The translations under genes were made by a program, and so were the position numbers. 64,000 nt of DNA, from contig NZ_SMAO01000001.1 of NCBI RefSeq assembly GCF_004342175.1, positions 620,001-684,000 of the forward strand, written 5' to 3'. Within the stretch, counting starts at the first letter, position 1, and each line of letters opens with the position of its first letter. Below, in pieces: positions 55,372-64,000 of the stretch. This DNA comes from Thiobaca trueperi (GTDB lineage Bacteria > Pseudomonadota > Gammaproteobacteria > Chromatiales > Chromatiaceae). The notes beneath the pieces are model-generated. The model was not told the origin of the DNA. It did no database searches and worked only from the letters and a program-made list of their open reading frames with translations.

Positions 55372-55447
55372 TCAAACCGCACCCGCTTCGACTACCGTCG
55401 AGGTGGCCAAGGTAAAGACATCGCCTGCCGCGCTGGGCGCGGTTTAA
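55372..55447. repeat. Dispersed ~85-bp repeat, copy 4 (divergent)
   Basis: TCAAACCGCACC... GACATCGCCTGCCGC...GGGCGCGGTTTAA keeps the ends and the ACATCGCCT block but the core is more diverged. It lies between convergent genes, and its right end supplies the TAA stop of the ChrA C-half gene at 55444. Confidence 0.7.
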
Positions 55448-55989
55448 CGCAGGATGAACCAGCCCAAAACGCCGCAGGTCAGGATGAGGAGGGCCGGGTT
55501 GATGCGCTTCCAGAACAGCAGCAGGACGATGGCGAGACCGAATCCGAGGGTCACGCCGTTGAACCAGAGCGGCCGATCGAGGTTGAAGCTGGCCGTCTTG
55601 CCCACGGCATAGACGCCCGCGAGCATCAGCCCGATGGTGATCGGCGCGAGTCCCCGCTGAACCGCCTCACGCCAGGGGTTCTCCCGGTAACGGTCCCAGA
55701 TGTAACTGACCCCATAGGTCAAGAGACTGGCGGGAAAGTAGAAGGCGAACAGCACCAGTAAGAAACCAGCCACACCGGCAGCGTGATAACCGATGATCCC
55801 GACCATGGTCATGTTCGGTCCCGGCGCGAGCTGACCCAGACTGTAGATGGCGGCGAACTGGGTATCGGTCACCCAGTGATGAACGGTGACGGTTTCGTGC
55901 TGCATCTCCGGAATGACGGCCGTGCCCCCGCCCACGGCCATCAGTGAGAGCAGGGTAAAGACGTTCAGGAGCGAGACCAGGTCTTTCAT
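55444..55989 (-). CDS. chrA: Chromate transporter, C-terminal-half type (short-chain ChrA)
   Basis: The 181-residue protein has about five transmembrane segments and the CHR-domain motif LMAVGGGTAVIPEMQHETV at the start, with QFAAIYSLGQLAPGPNMTMVG following. It forms a pair with the adjacent N-half protein, as in two-gene short-chain CHR transporters that export chromate. The gap between the two is only 4 bp. Confidence 0.88.
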   Translation of the reverse strand: MKDLVSLLNVFTLLSLMAVGGGTAVIPEMQHETVTVHHWVTDTQFAAIYSLGQLAPGPNMTMVGIIGYHAAGVAGFLLVLFAFYFPASLLTYGVSYIWDRYRENPWREAVQRGLAPITIGLMLAGVYAVGKTASFNLDRPLWFNGVTLGFGLAIVLLLFWKRINPALLILTCGVLGWFILR

Positions 55990-55993
55990 GGGG

Positions 55994-56587
55994 TTACGGC
56001 CTCGACTCGGAGGAAGACAGAGGCGGCTTCTTCAACGCGGCAGGACGGTTCATCCAGATGGCGATGGGCGCCAGCAGCAGGAGGGTGGTGACGAGCGAGA
56101 CATGGAAGACGCCGACCATGAGAAAGGTCGGGAGGATGAACATCAGGTCTTTGGGACGGAGAAACTGGCGTCCGCCGATCTTGAGAGTCACCTGAAGCAG
56201 CAGGCCGACCGAGGCCGCCGCGACCCCGGCCAGGGCGGCAGTGACATCCGGGTTGTCGTGGAGCCGCGCATAGAGCACCCCGAGTACGCTCAGGATGACC
56301 GCGCCCGGCAGGATGAGCCCGAGCGCTGCGGCCAGCGCCCCGCGCGGCCCACGCAATTGACGCCCGACGATCACCGCCACATTGGTCGAATTCAGGCCGG
56401 GCAGGGTCTGGCCGATCTCCAGCGCGCCGAGAAACTCATCGTCGGTCAGCCATCGCTCGCGATCGACCACCACATCGCGCAGATAGGCGACGAGACCGCC
56501 GCCAAAGCTGGAGATCCCGATCAGGGCGAATGCCCTGAAGATCCGACCGATCGATGGCGGCTGCGTGACCCTGGCCGATTCATTCAT
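55994..56587 (-). CDS. chrA: Chromate transporter, N-terminal-half type (short-chain ChrA)
   Basis: The 197-residue CHR-domain protein has FRAFALIGISSFGGGLVAYLRD near the N-terminus and FLGALEIGQTLPGLNSTNVAV, the paired motif of the family. It is the upstream half of the pair and overlaps the start region of the next upstream gene by 8 bp, suggesting one transcript of three genes. Chromate resistance is the known family role; sulfate or another oxyanion cannot be excluded. Confidence 0.88.
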   Translation of the reverse strand: MNESARVTQPPSIGRIFRAFALIGISSFGGGLVAYLRDVVVDRERWLTDDEFLGALEIGQTLPGLNSTNVAVIVGRQLRGPRGALAAALGLILPGAVILSVLGVLYARLHDNPDVTAALAGVAAASVGLLLQVTLKIGGRQFLRPKDLMFILPTFLMVGVFHVSLVTTLLLLAPIAIWMNRPAALKKPPLSSSESRP

Positions 56588-57455
56588 GGTTGGTCGATGC
56601 CTGCTGACCGAGTCCGTAGACGATGGCCGTCTTGGTCGCCCCCAGGGTCACCCATTCGTAGGCGTCCAACTGGAGCGTCTTGTAGAAATCGGCGGCGCGT
56701 TTCAGACTCTCGCGGTGAAGATCCTCGCGCCGGTCGAACTTGCACTGGAAGGCGAATTCGCCGCAGATCGGGCGTTCGTGCTGACGATCGCGCCACACGG
56801 CAATGGTGGCCTTGGCCTTGATGCCGTGTCCGAAATGCAGCTCGCCGACGTTCACCTGCACCTCCTCGACGGCGAAATCGTTGACCAGCGCGAGGCGCTC
56901 GTCCGACCTGGCCTTGGCCTGGAGCAGGGCCGGAAAGGAGCGCGTGAGATCGGCCACGGCCATATCGATCTGCTCACGCGGCGTCGCCAGTACACAGTTA
57001 TGCGAAAAGATCGAGCGCATCCCGCCCAGTCCCTCGCGCAGGGGCAGCAGTTCCTCTTTGAACTTGATCCGGATCCGCGCACCCGGGGTGGCCGGGCGCA
57101 CATCGACCGCCGCCGCTGTTTCGAAATCCGGGTGTCTGAATTTGACGGTCAACTCGGGCAGACCGTCCGGCCAGCCGCTCTTGTAGAAGGTCCGCAGTCG
57201 CACGATGAAATGATTGTTGTAGAGATCGAAGCTCGGCGTATCGAAGAAGAGGACCTCACGCACCTGGTTGTCGAATCCGTCGTCAGCGTCCTTGACCGTT
57301 ACGTCGAATTTCCTGGCTGAATGCCGGACGATCTTCCAGAAGTCCCGGAACGCATGAGACGTCACGAAATGCTGCGGTTGCAGGATCACCTTGCACTCGT
57401 AATAGTGCACGGCGGAAAAGGGCGTATTGACGACTTCGATGGCGGTTTCGTTCAT
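56580..57455 (-). CDS. CYTH-like domain protein of unknown function
   Basis: The protein of about 291 residues contains FDTPSFDLYNNHFIVRLRTF and PELTVKFRHPDF, which resemble the strands of CYTH/triphosphate-tunnel proteins, where charged residues line a beta-barrel. Later residues (GEFAFQCKFDRREDLHRESLKRAADFYKTL) are helical. No signal peptide. I use the ATG at 57455. It is upstream of and overlaps the ChrA pair. Substrate and role are unknown. Confidence 0.6.
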   Translation of the reverse strand: MNETAIEVVNTPFSAVHYYECKVILQPQHFVTSHAFRDFWKIVRHSARKFDVTVKDADDGFDNQVREVLFFDTPSFDLYNNHFIVRLRTFYKSGWPDGLPELTVKFRHPDFETAAAVDVRPATPGARIRIKFKEELLPLREGLGGMRSIFSHNCVLATPREQIDMAVADLTRSFPALLQAKARSDERLALVNDFAVEEVQVNVGELHFGHGIKAKATIAVWRDRQHERPICGEFAFQCKFDRREDLHRESLKRAADFYKTLQLDAYEWVTLGATKTAIVYGLGQQASTNHE

Positions 57456-57549
57456 CGCAACCCCTGGATGGCGCATGGATTGGTCGAGCACGATGTTGTG
57501 ATGCCCGATCTGACCACGCGACACGCCGGGCGGTCAAGGAGCGTCCTGA

Positions 57550-58396
57550 TTAGAAAGGAGCTTCAGCCACGCGCCGGATCCAGGACTCGGGGCACGGAGG
57601 GCAGACCAACGCCGCCACCAACAGGCGGGTCGGCAGCGCCTGCAGATCGAAGCGGCGGTTGAAGCGATAGGCGATCGCACCGAGGTAGCGCTCGGTATAC
57701 CTGCCGAAGTCGAAGCGGTGGTAAGCCTCACTGAAACCGGTCTTGAGGTTGCCCAGAACGGTGTTGACCCAGCGAAACATCGGCAAGTCTTCGGGTTTGC
57801 GCATCCCGACGACAGTCGGCTGGTGGGTACGGCCGATGTCGGTGACGCCGGTGAAGCAGGCCAGGCCATCGGAGACGACGGTGCTGAACGGGGCGAGGTG
57901 CGCGCCCGCCCCATCGGCGATGGGGCGGCGGGTGAAGCCGGGCAACGGGGTGAACTTGGCGCGCAGCGGATGGCCTTGGTGGTAGAGCGAAAAAAGGCGC
58001 CTTGTTCTCCGAGCCCCGTCCTGCAGTGCCGCCGGTGAGTTCGCCGCCGAGGTAGGCGTCATCGACCGGCACGGTCCCGCACAACACCGTGGCGGCCTCG
58101 CGCTCGACCATCGCCTGCATCCGCTTGTGATGGATCCGCTAGGCGGTGGGGTAACTGACCTCGAGGTCACGTTTGAGCGTTAGGGCCGAGAGCCCGGTCT
58201 TGGCTTCGCCGATGAGATAAATGGCCAGGAACCACACGGTCAGCCCCAGCTTGGTGGCCTCGAACAGGGTTCCGGCGATCAGCGAGGTCTGATGATGGCA
58301 CGCGTTGCATTGGAAGGGCTGGTCTTGTGCGCCTACCGGCAGGCCGAGGACGTTCCGGACCTGCGCCGGCAGTGCCTGGATCTGTTCGACCAGCTG
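57550..58396 (-). pseudogene. IS1595-family (ISXO2-like) transposase, inactivated
   Basis: The C-terminal part reads VVSDGLACFTGVTD, WVNTVLGNLKTGFSEAYHRF and FGRYTERYLGAIAYRFNRRF, the DDE region and tail of ISXO2-like transposases. Upstream the minus strand gives a zinc-ribbon piece (QCNACHHQTSLIAGTLF) and LTVWFLAIYLIGEAKTG. A stop (TAG) interrupts the frame near 58140, where a Trp codon is expected, and a frameshift occurs near 58020. The element is therefore dead. Terminal inverted repeats were not identified. Confidence 0.85.
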
Positions 58397-58664
58397 TTAG
58401 AGGTGAGTGGCTACGGTGCCGACAAGGCGGTTGAGGCGCTCAGCCGATGACCGCAAGGCTGCCTCGGCAGCCGCCATGCCGCGTCGCTTGATTTGCTGGG
58501 CGGGAATGCAGTTCAATCGAGCGCCGACAAGTCCGCAGCGATGTTGCTCCGCATGGATCCTTGATGCGCCAAACAGCGCAGATGGCGGTAGCGCCATACG
58601 GACGGAGCCGACCAAACACCCAGCCCGAAGCCCTGCGCTTCGCCAAACTGCGAACAGACCGCCC
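58397..58664. other. Intergenic, no gene seen
   Basis: Between the decayed transposase and the AAA+ gene. No conserved motif or clear promoter was seen on either strand. Confidence 0.4.
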
Positions 58665-59947
58665 ATGACCAGACCGCCCGCGTCCGTCGTCGCCGCACTC
58701 GAAGCCGCACTGCTTCAATCCCCGGACGATCTCGGGCTGCGCAACCATCTGGCGCAGCTTCTGCTGGACGATGAGCGGCCCGAGGCCGCACTCGACACCT
58801 GCGTCGGGACACTGGCGCGGGATCCCGCCAACCTCTCGGCACTGCGGCTCGCCGCCGGGCTCGCGCAGCAGCTCGGCCGACCCACCGCCGCGCGCGCCTG
58901 CTGGCCGCGCTCGACCCGAGCCCGAGCGCCCCCAGCGCGCCCACGGCACCGGCCCGACCGACCCTGGCCGCCGTGGCGCCCAGCGGTAGCCCGGCCACCG
59001 GCAGCCAGCTCAGCGACGACGCGCGGCCCAGCCTGCGCCTGGCGGCGGAGGACGGCGAACTGGTCGAGGAATTCGAGCTACAGACACCGCGGATCGGTTT
59101 CGCCCAGGTCGGCGGCATGGACGAGGTGAAGAAGAAGCTCGAACTCGCGGTGCTGGGCCCGCTGCGCAACCCGGAGCTGTACAAGGCGTTCGGCAAGACC
59201 GCCACCGGCGGTCTGCTGCTCTATGGGCCGCCGGGCTGCGGCAAGACCTACCTGGCGCGCGCGCTCGCCGGCGAGATGGGCGCGCGCTTCGCGTCCATCG
59301 GGCTCGAAGACGTGCTGAACATGTGGTTCGGCGAGAGCGAGCGGCGTCTGCACAAGATCTTCGACCGCGCACGCCGGCTCGCCCCCATGGTGCTCTTCTT
59401 CGACGAGATCGATGCACTGGGCCACAAGCGCAGCGAGCTGCGCGGCGGTGGCGGACGCAACCTGGTCAACCAGTTGCTCTCCGAGATGGACGGCGCGCAG
59501 TACGACAACACCGACGTCTTCGTCCTGGGTGCCACCAACCACCCCTGGGACATCGACCCGGCACTGCGCCGCCCCGGCCGCTTCGACCGCACCCTGCTGG
59601 TGCTGCCGCCCGACCAGCCCGCGCGCGCCGCCATCATCGCCCACCATCTGGCGGACTGCCCGCACCAGGGCGTCGACATGGCGGCGCTCGCCAAATCCAC
59701 CCCGCTCTTCTCCGGCGCCGACCTGGCGCACCTCTGCGACCTGGCGCGCGAGTCGGCCATCGAGGCGAGCGCCTCGGCGGGGGCGATCCGCCCGGTCGGA
59801 CCGAGAGATTTCGAGCGCGCGCTGAAGACGCTGCGGCCCTCGACCATCGAGTGGTTCGCGCAGGCGCGCAACTTCGCCCTGTTCGCCAACGAAAGCGGCG
59901 TCTACGACGACCTGCTCGACTACATGAAGCGGAACAAACTTGGCTGA
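58665..59947 (+). CDS. AAA+ ATPase with TPR-like N-terminus (apparent frameshift near 58900)
   Basis: From the ATG at 58665 the first 80 codons form a TPR-like helical region (LRNHLAQLLLDDERPEAALDT). The frame then shifts in a GCGCGC run near 58900, after which an Ala/Pro linker leads into a complete AAA+ module: VGGMDEVKKKLELAV, Walker A GPPGCGKT, Walker B LFFDEIDALG, sensor 1 GATNHPWDIDPALRRPGRFD. It is closest to VCP/FtsH-type ATPases but lacks the protease. The shift could be a sequencing error or a real mutation. It overlaps the next gene. Confidence 0.75.
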
Positions 59948-61688
59948 GGCGCCCTCACCGCGCCAACTGGCCGACGGGCTGGTCGAGCGCAGCCAGTCGC
60001 TGAGCGCGATCGGTCGCTGGAAGGACGCCGAGGTCCAGGCCCGGCGCGCCGTCGCGGCCGATCCCACCCATGGACGCGCCCGGCTGCAGCTCGCCCACGT
60101 CGTCATGACCCTGGGCCGCGGCAACGAGGCGGCGGAACTCGCCAAGGGCGTGCTGGCCCAGGAACCGACATCCGCCTGGGCGATCCGCATCCTCGCCAAC
60201 TGGCACGGGTCGCAGGGCCGGCACGCCGAGGCCGTGGCGCTGGCCGAGCAGGCGGTGCGTCTGTCCGACGGCGACCGTGTCGCGCTCTTGTACCTGTCGT
60301 ACGCCAAGCGCGACGCGGGTGACCTGGTGGGTTCGCGCATCGCCGCCGAGCGCCTGGTCGCGCAGCACCCGGACTGGCCGGACGGCTTCGTGCGTCTGGC
60401 CGAGACGCGGCAGTCGCCCGAGGCCGCCGCCGCGGCCTTCCGCGAGGCGCTGCGACTGGACCCGCAGTGCGACACGGCGCTGGCCGGACTCGCCGCGCTG
60501 AGTGGCGCGCTGGCGCAATACCGCGAGGCGGTCGCGCTGGCCTGGAGCGCGCTGCGCGCGGATGTGACCGACAAGACCCGCCAGCGCCTCTTCGCCCGCG
60601 CGGCCTGGATCTATCTCGCGCTCAGCCGCATCGTCGCGCCGCTGCGCGGCACCCATCGCGCCCTGGCCGAGCCATTCGGCGAACCCTGTGCCGTCGCCTT
60701 CCGCGCCACCGGCACCAACGTCGCCGCGCGTCTGCTGTTCGCCTTCCGCTTCGAACTCTGGGTGCTCGCCATCTGGTCCGCGCTGGCCGCGTCCATGGCG
60801 GGCGCGACCTACCTGCCCGACTCAATATCCGAGGTCCTGGTGCCGCTGCTGGGGATTCCGGTGTTCCTCGGTCTGGCGATCCCCTTCGTCATGCTGTTCG
60901 GCTTCATCGGTGCAGCGCGCCGACTGCTGGACCTGCGCCTCGTCCAGTGGGCCGGACGCGGCAGCCCGCGGTCGGTGCTGGCGCGCGCCGCGGTCTCGGG
61001 CGGCATGGTGTGCGCGCTGGCCGTCGCCCTGCTGCTCCTGTGGCCGGCCCGGGCCGAACTCTGGAGATGGATCCTACTGCTGAGCATCCCGCTCTTGATC
61101 CAGGATCTCACGCGCTGGCGAGACCAGTGGCACGACAGCCGGCGTACCACCGAGAGGGGTTCGACGCGCCAGAGACTGGCCGAGCTGGTGAGCGAGCGGG
61201 CACAGCGCTGGTTCACGCCGGGACGGCTGGCGGTCTTCCTGGTCATCGCCATCCTGGCCGAGGTCGGTCTGCGCGGCATCGAGCCGTCCATGAACCCGGC
61301 CGATCCGCCACTCACGGCGCTCGCCGCACTGGTCGCGCTCGTCTGTTTCACCATCGACGTCGTCGCCCGGCGCATCGCGGCGGCCTGCGAACCCGGATCG
61401 CGCGCCGATCGCTGGCGCGCGCTCGGCCGGACGCTGCTGGACCTCGCCTGGATGCAGGCCGCCGTCGCGGCCATGGTCGGCATCGGCGGACGGCTGCTGC
61501 AGAACGACCCGATCGAGGCGCTCTTCCCCATCCTGCTGATCCCGCTGATCCCGCTGATCGTCGGCGGCGGCTGGCTGGCGATGCGCGCGGGACTGGCCGT
61601 GGTGCTGGTCGTGGGTGGGGAGATCGCCGGGCTGGTGAGGAGAGTCTGGCGGCGGGATGCGACAGGTACGTCTGGCAGCGATACCTAA
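59940..61688 (+). CDS. TPR-repeat membrane protein partner of the AAA+ ATPase
   Basis: The 582-residue protein starts at a TTG that overlaps the AAA+ stop by 8 bp. Residues 1-215 are tetratricopeptide repeats (GRWKDAEVQARRAVAADPTHGRARL; PEAAAAAFREALRLDPQCD). The remainder has about seven hydrophobic segments with arginine-rich loops. Tight coupling to the ATPase suggests the two work together at the inner membrane, perhaps in protein remodelling or a secretion-like task. No named family was recognised. Confidence 0.7.
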   Translation: MAEAPSPRQLADGLVERSQSLSAIGRWKDAEVQARRAVAADPTHGRARLQLAHVVMTLGRGNEAAELAKGVLAQEPTSAWAIRILANWHGSQGRHAEAVALAEQAVRLSDGDRVALLYLSYAKRDAGDLVGSRIAAERLVAQHPDWPDGFVRLAETRQSPEAAAAAFREALRLDPQCDTALAGLAALSGALAQYREAVALAWSALRADVTDKTRQRLFARAAWIYLALSRIVAPLRGTHRALAEPFGEPCAVAFRATGTNVAARLLFAFRFELWVLAIWSALAASMAGATYLPDSISEVLVPLLGIPVFLGLAIPFVMLFGFIGAARRLLDLRLVQWAGRGSPRSVLARAAVSGGMVCALAVALLLLWPARAELWRWILLLSIPLLIQDLTRWRDQWHDSRRTTERGSTRQRLAELVSERAQRWFTPGRLAVFLVIAILAEVGLRGIEPSMNPADPPLTALAALVALVCFTIDVVARRIAAACEPGSRADRWRALGRTLLDLAWMQAAVAAMVGIGGRLLQNDPIEALFPILLIPLIPLIVGGGWLAMRAGLAVVLVVGGEIAGLVRRVWRRDATGTSGSDT

Positions 61689-61692
61689 AACA

Positions 61693-63201
61693 TCAAGTGT
61701 TTCCAGTGAGACCAACCCGGAGCCGTTCGAGAGACTGATCGAAAGCGTTCGTCACGAGACAGGAACGGAGTTCGCCGAACTTCAGATGGTCCAAATGCAT
61801 CGCGAAATGGTAACAGCTAGTCGCTGGATCAGAATCTCGCAATACGCAATCCTCAAGTATGTCAGGCAATGAACGCTCCCCAGTCTCAAGGCCGGCAAGC
61901 AGCCTCTCATAATCATCAACAAAAAGGATGTAGACATGGTCAAGCGGAAGGAGCGTTTGTGCTAGATCATTAGGGTACTCTAACCGCCCTAGCTCAAACA
62001 TCGCAGCGAGCATCGATGCTCTGCTTGCATTGATATCTTTGTTCGTAATAACTAGCAAGTAATTGTTCTTTGCCAGCCTGATCTCGCACGGCGCGTGCTC
62101 GTTACCGGATATCCCCACAGACACGGCCCAGGCTTGATGAATCGCTTTCCTTATCAAGCTCGTTTTGTCGGCAAAGATCCTATTGTGCCCGGCCACCAAC
62201 ACTGAATCGTCGAAAAGCCCAGCCTTGGATTCGAGAAACACGTTCGTTCCTTGCCATGCTAGCAAACCGTCTGGAACTTTTGACTCCTCACCGAGCATGC
62301 CCCTCAACATCGCCTCGTCATAGAACTTCGGTGCAATCCTTTCCGCTTGATCGACTATGTGTCGCTCAAATATCTTACTGAATCGATCTATGTACGGCTT
62401 TCCTTTCTCGCTAAGCACTGAATGGACGAACCCCTCAATTCCTCGCTCGAACACCTTGGGGTGCCAGCATTTCAGCACATCGCCCTGCAATAGGAAAGGA
62501 TAGCGGCGAAGCGGGGTAAACTCGTAGTACTCCGATTCTACTTTTCGGTTTCTGCCAGATTCTGGTAGACCACGAAAGAAATCTATCAGCTCCGGTTGTG
62601 TTCGCGCGATGCAATTGACGAAACACTGAATCTTCGCACCTGAATGAATCCGGGCGAGCGGACGAAACCATTTGACGGAAAAATCAAGATTGCCATTTGC
62701 TATAGCTCCATGCGCGGCGACTGAGAAATCAATAAATTCCGCCGGACTCAAGCCCGTTAGTCCCCTGAACATTATAATAAGCGGATGGTCATGCTGAAGT
62801 TGATCCAGCAATGCTGCCTCCCGCACGAATCCGCGCGTGAGCCGACGCTGGAACGGGATTTGAGGGTTGATGAGCTGCCTTAGAAAAAGAGGCCCGGGCC
62901 GGGTTTCTGACAAATGGGTATGGCCACCCTCCGTTAAATTCCAGAGCCGGTTTCGTAGATCGTTAAATTCAGAATCGCTGACATCTCTTCCAATATTTCT
63001 ATCGAAATACGGGTCCTGGCAGATCCACTTCAAGAACAGGAATGAGATCCACGGCGCGCGCTGCAACGCCTCGAAACGGTCGAAATGTCTTCGCTGGAGC
63101 AAATTGAGAATCGTAACAATAAGCGAATTTCGTGAGTACTTTCGGGCGCGATTTCGCCAGGTCTTGTAAGCATCATTAAAACTCAACGAATTTGAGGGCA
63201 T
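61693..63201 (-). CDS. Large protein of unknown function with PD-(D/E)xK-like motif
   Basis: The protein of about 502 residues begins (ATG 63201) MPSNSLSFNDAYKTWRNRAR. Near residue 330, VPDGLLAWQGTNVFLESKAG gives a D...ExK arrangement like a PD-(D/E)xK nuclease core. Other parts are helical and aromatic-rich. It is convergent with the TPR gene (gap 4 bp), AT-richer than its neighbours and flanked by mobile remnants, which fits a single-gene defence or mobile-element factor. That function is inference. Confidence 0.55.
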   Translation of the reverse strand: MPSNSLSFNDAYKTWRNRARKYSRNSLIVTILNLLQRRHFDRFEALQRAPWISFLFLKWICQDPYFDRNIGRDVSDSEFNDLRNRLWNLTEGGHTHLSETRPGPLFLRQLINPQIPFQRRLTRGFVREAALLDQLQHDHPLIIMFRGLTGLSPAEFIDFSVAAHGAIANGNLDFSVKWFRPLARIHSGAKIQCFVNCIARTQPELIDFFRGLPESGRNRKVESEYYEFTPLRRYPFLLQGDVLKCWHPKVFERGIEGFVHSVLSEKGKPYIDRFSKIFERHIVDQAERIAPKFYDEAMLRGMLGEESKVPDGLLAWQGTNVFLESKAGLFDDSVLVAGHNRIFADKTSLIRKAIHQAWAVSVGISGNEHAPCEIRLAKNNYLLVITNKDINASRASMLAAMFELGRLEYPNDLAQTLLPLDHVYILFVDDYERLLAGLETGERSLPDILEDCVLRDSDPATSCYHFAMHLDHLKFGELRSCLVTNAFDQSLERLRVGLTGNT

Positions 63202-63715
63202 CAATAAAATCTGCGCTTCAAGCGGAAAACAATGGAGAATATTCGACGGCAACTTGTGTTGCAGGTGGTTCTGTGCACGCCGGTGCGGCAATGTATCTTG
63301 AAAGCGGGGTCGACAATTACATCGGCACATCCATATTTGCTTGGGGGACATTCCGGTCAATCTGCACCGATTACCCCGTGCTCTCGGTTTCCAGGAAAAC
63401 GGTCGGCAGATTGTTCAGACGCGGATCAACCCGAACGCCACCATGACCTCGGCTCTGCCCCTGAACGCCGCGAATGCCGAGCGTTCCGGCGATCATCGTC
63501 GTTTATAGAACATCTCGCCATATCCGCAACCCGAGAGGATGACGTAATCGGTTCGGATCGAGAGTCATGCGGCTCGAATCAGGCATGACTGGATCGCGCT
63601 GGCGTCCGCACACGGCAGGATGAAGGACGCAGCTCCAACGGGCAACACATCCGCTAGCATGAGCCCTGTCACTTCGAAGGCGAAACACCGTGGGAACCTC
63701 GGAGAACCGACCGCC
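63202..63715. other. Stretch without a supported gene
   Basis: Small frames on both strands lack motifs and ribosome sites. Sequence composition changes from AT-rich to GC-rich near 63420. I see no repeat family member here. Confidence 0.4.
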
Positions 63716-63960
63716 ATGCCGCAGGGCACAACCAAGGTGGGCCGTTTCAGCTATGGCGACTATTGCCGCTGGCCCGATGACGAACGCTGGGAACTGATCG
63801 ATGGTGAGGCTTGCGCGATAGCGCCCGCCCCGTCACGTCTGCACCAGGAGTTCACGGTCGAGCTGACGCGCCAGATCGCGCCGTCATCTACGACCCCGCC
63901 AGACTGGACGAGGTCGGTATGCACAGTATCAAGCGGTCCATGAACCCGTTCGATCCAGCG
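63716..63960 (+). pseudogene. Truncated Uma2-type (DUF820) gene remnant
   Basis: FSYGDYCRWPDDERWELIDGE and a following RLHQEFTVELTRQIA are the start of a Uma2 protein. The expected middle is missing: after RQIA the frame shifts to VIYDPARLDEVG, which belongs near the PD motif. An internal deletion with frameshift is the simplest reading. The window ends soon after, so downstream pieces could exist. Confidence 0.6.
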
Positions 63961-64000
63961 CTCACGCCGCAGAATGACACGATCGAGGCACGCTTCCCCT

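Overview
The window looks like chromosome from a GC-rich, diazotrophic gammaproteobacterium, most plausibly a purple sulfur bacterium of the Chromatiaceae type. This is inferred from gene content and protein character; there is no rRNA or photosynthesis gene here to prove it. Its core is a vanadium (V) nitrogenase locus. VnfD, VnfG and VnfK (28386-31636), a fused VnfE-VnfN cofactor scaffold, VnfX and VnfY (32507-36743), and the activator VnfA (41509-43182) are all recognisable, and cluster-ligand residues fall at the same positions as in the Azotobacter vinelandii VFe protein. No vnfH (Fe protein) gene lies in the window.

Layout. 1-12.9 kb is housekeeping: a patatin-type barrel end, two membrane-associated GTPases, a PBP7-type peptidase, a hemolysin III protein, a Uma2 nuclease, lldD, a tRNA-Gly/pgsA/uvrC operon, a trypsin-like protease and two small envelope proteins. 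13-19 kb holds an Nfu-like protein, a LysR-TehA deletion chimera, a Nif11 peptide gene and a first TonB receptor plus metallophore-binding protein. 19-22.4 kb carries a Vat-type acetyltransferase and an AT-rich type II restriction-modification module. 22.8-27.3 kb is an unusual five-gene operon: a signal-less PBP-like protein, a HypB/UreG-type GTPase, a permease-less ABC ATPase, a nitroreductase and a GCS2-type ligase. 27.4-36.7 kb is the vnf structural and scaffold region. 37.5-41 kb holds an OLD nuclease, a BrnT/BrnA module with attC-like flanks, and rsgA. 41-50 kb runs from vnfA through a PhnCDE-like transporter joined to a FecCD/FecE-like transporter, then a radical-SAM/metallophore-binding-lobe fusion. 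51.4-54.5 kb has a second TonB receptor and binding protein. 55-64 kb holds chromate transport, a CYTH-like protein, IS remnants, an AAA+/TPR pair and a putative nuclease.

Regulation ties the scattered metal genes together. Strong -24/-12 (sigma-54) elements precede vnfD, vnfEN, the PhnCDE-like operon, the 22.8 kb operon, both TonB receptor operons, nif11 and the Nfu-like gene. GTAC-N6-GTAC or GTAC-N6-GAAC dyads, resembling the sites described for A. vinelandii VnfA, stand upstream of the first four, and GTTC-N6-GAAC dyads precede both TonB operons. The picture I infer is a VnfA-centred regulon coupling V-nitrogenase assembly to outer- and inner-membrane uptake and to a cytoplasmic metal-handling operon that I cannot match to a described system.

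Dispersed repeats are common. One family of about 85 bp with TTAAACCGCGCC-type ends occurs at least four times, mostly at gene ends, where it often supplies the stop codons. Starts, promoters and motifs were located by eye; no database search was run.
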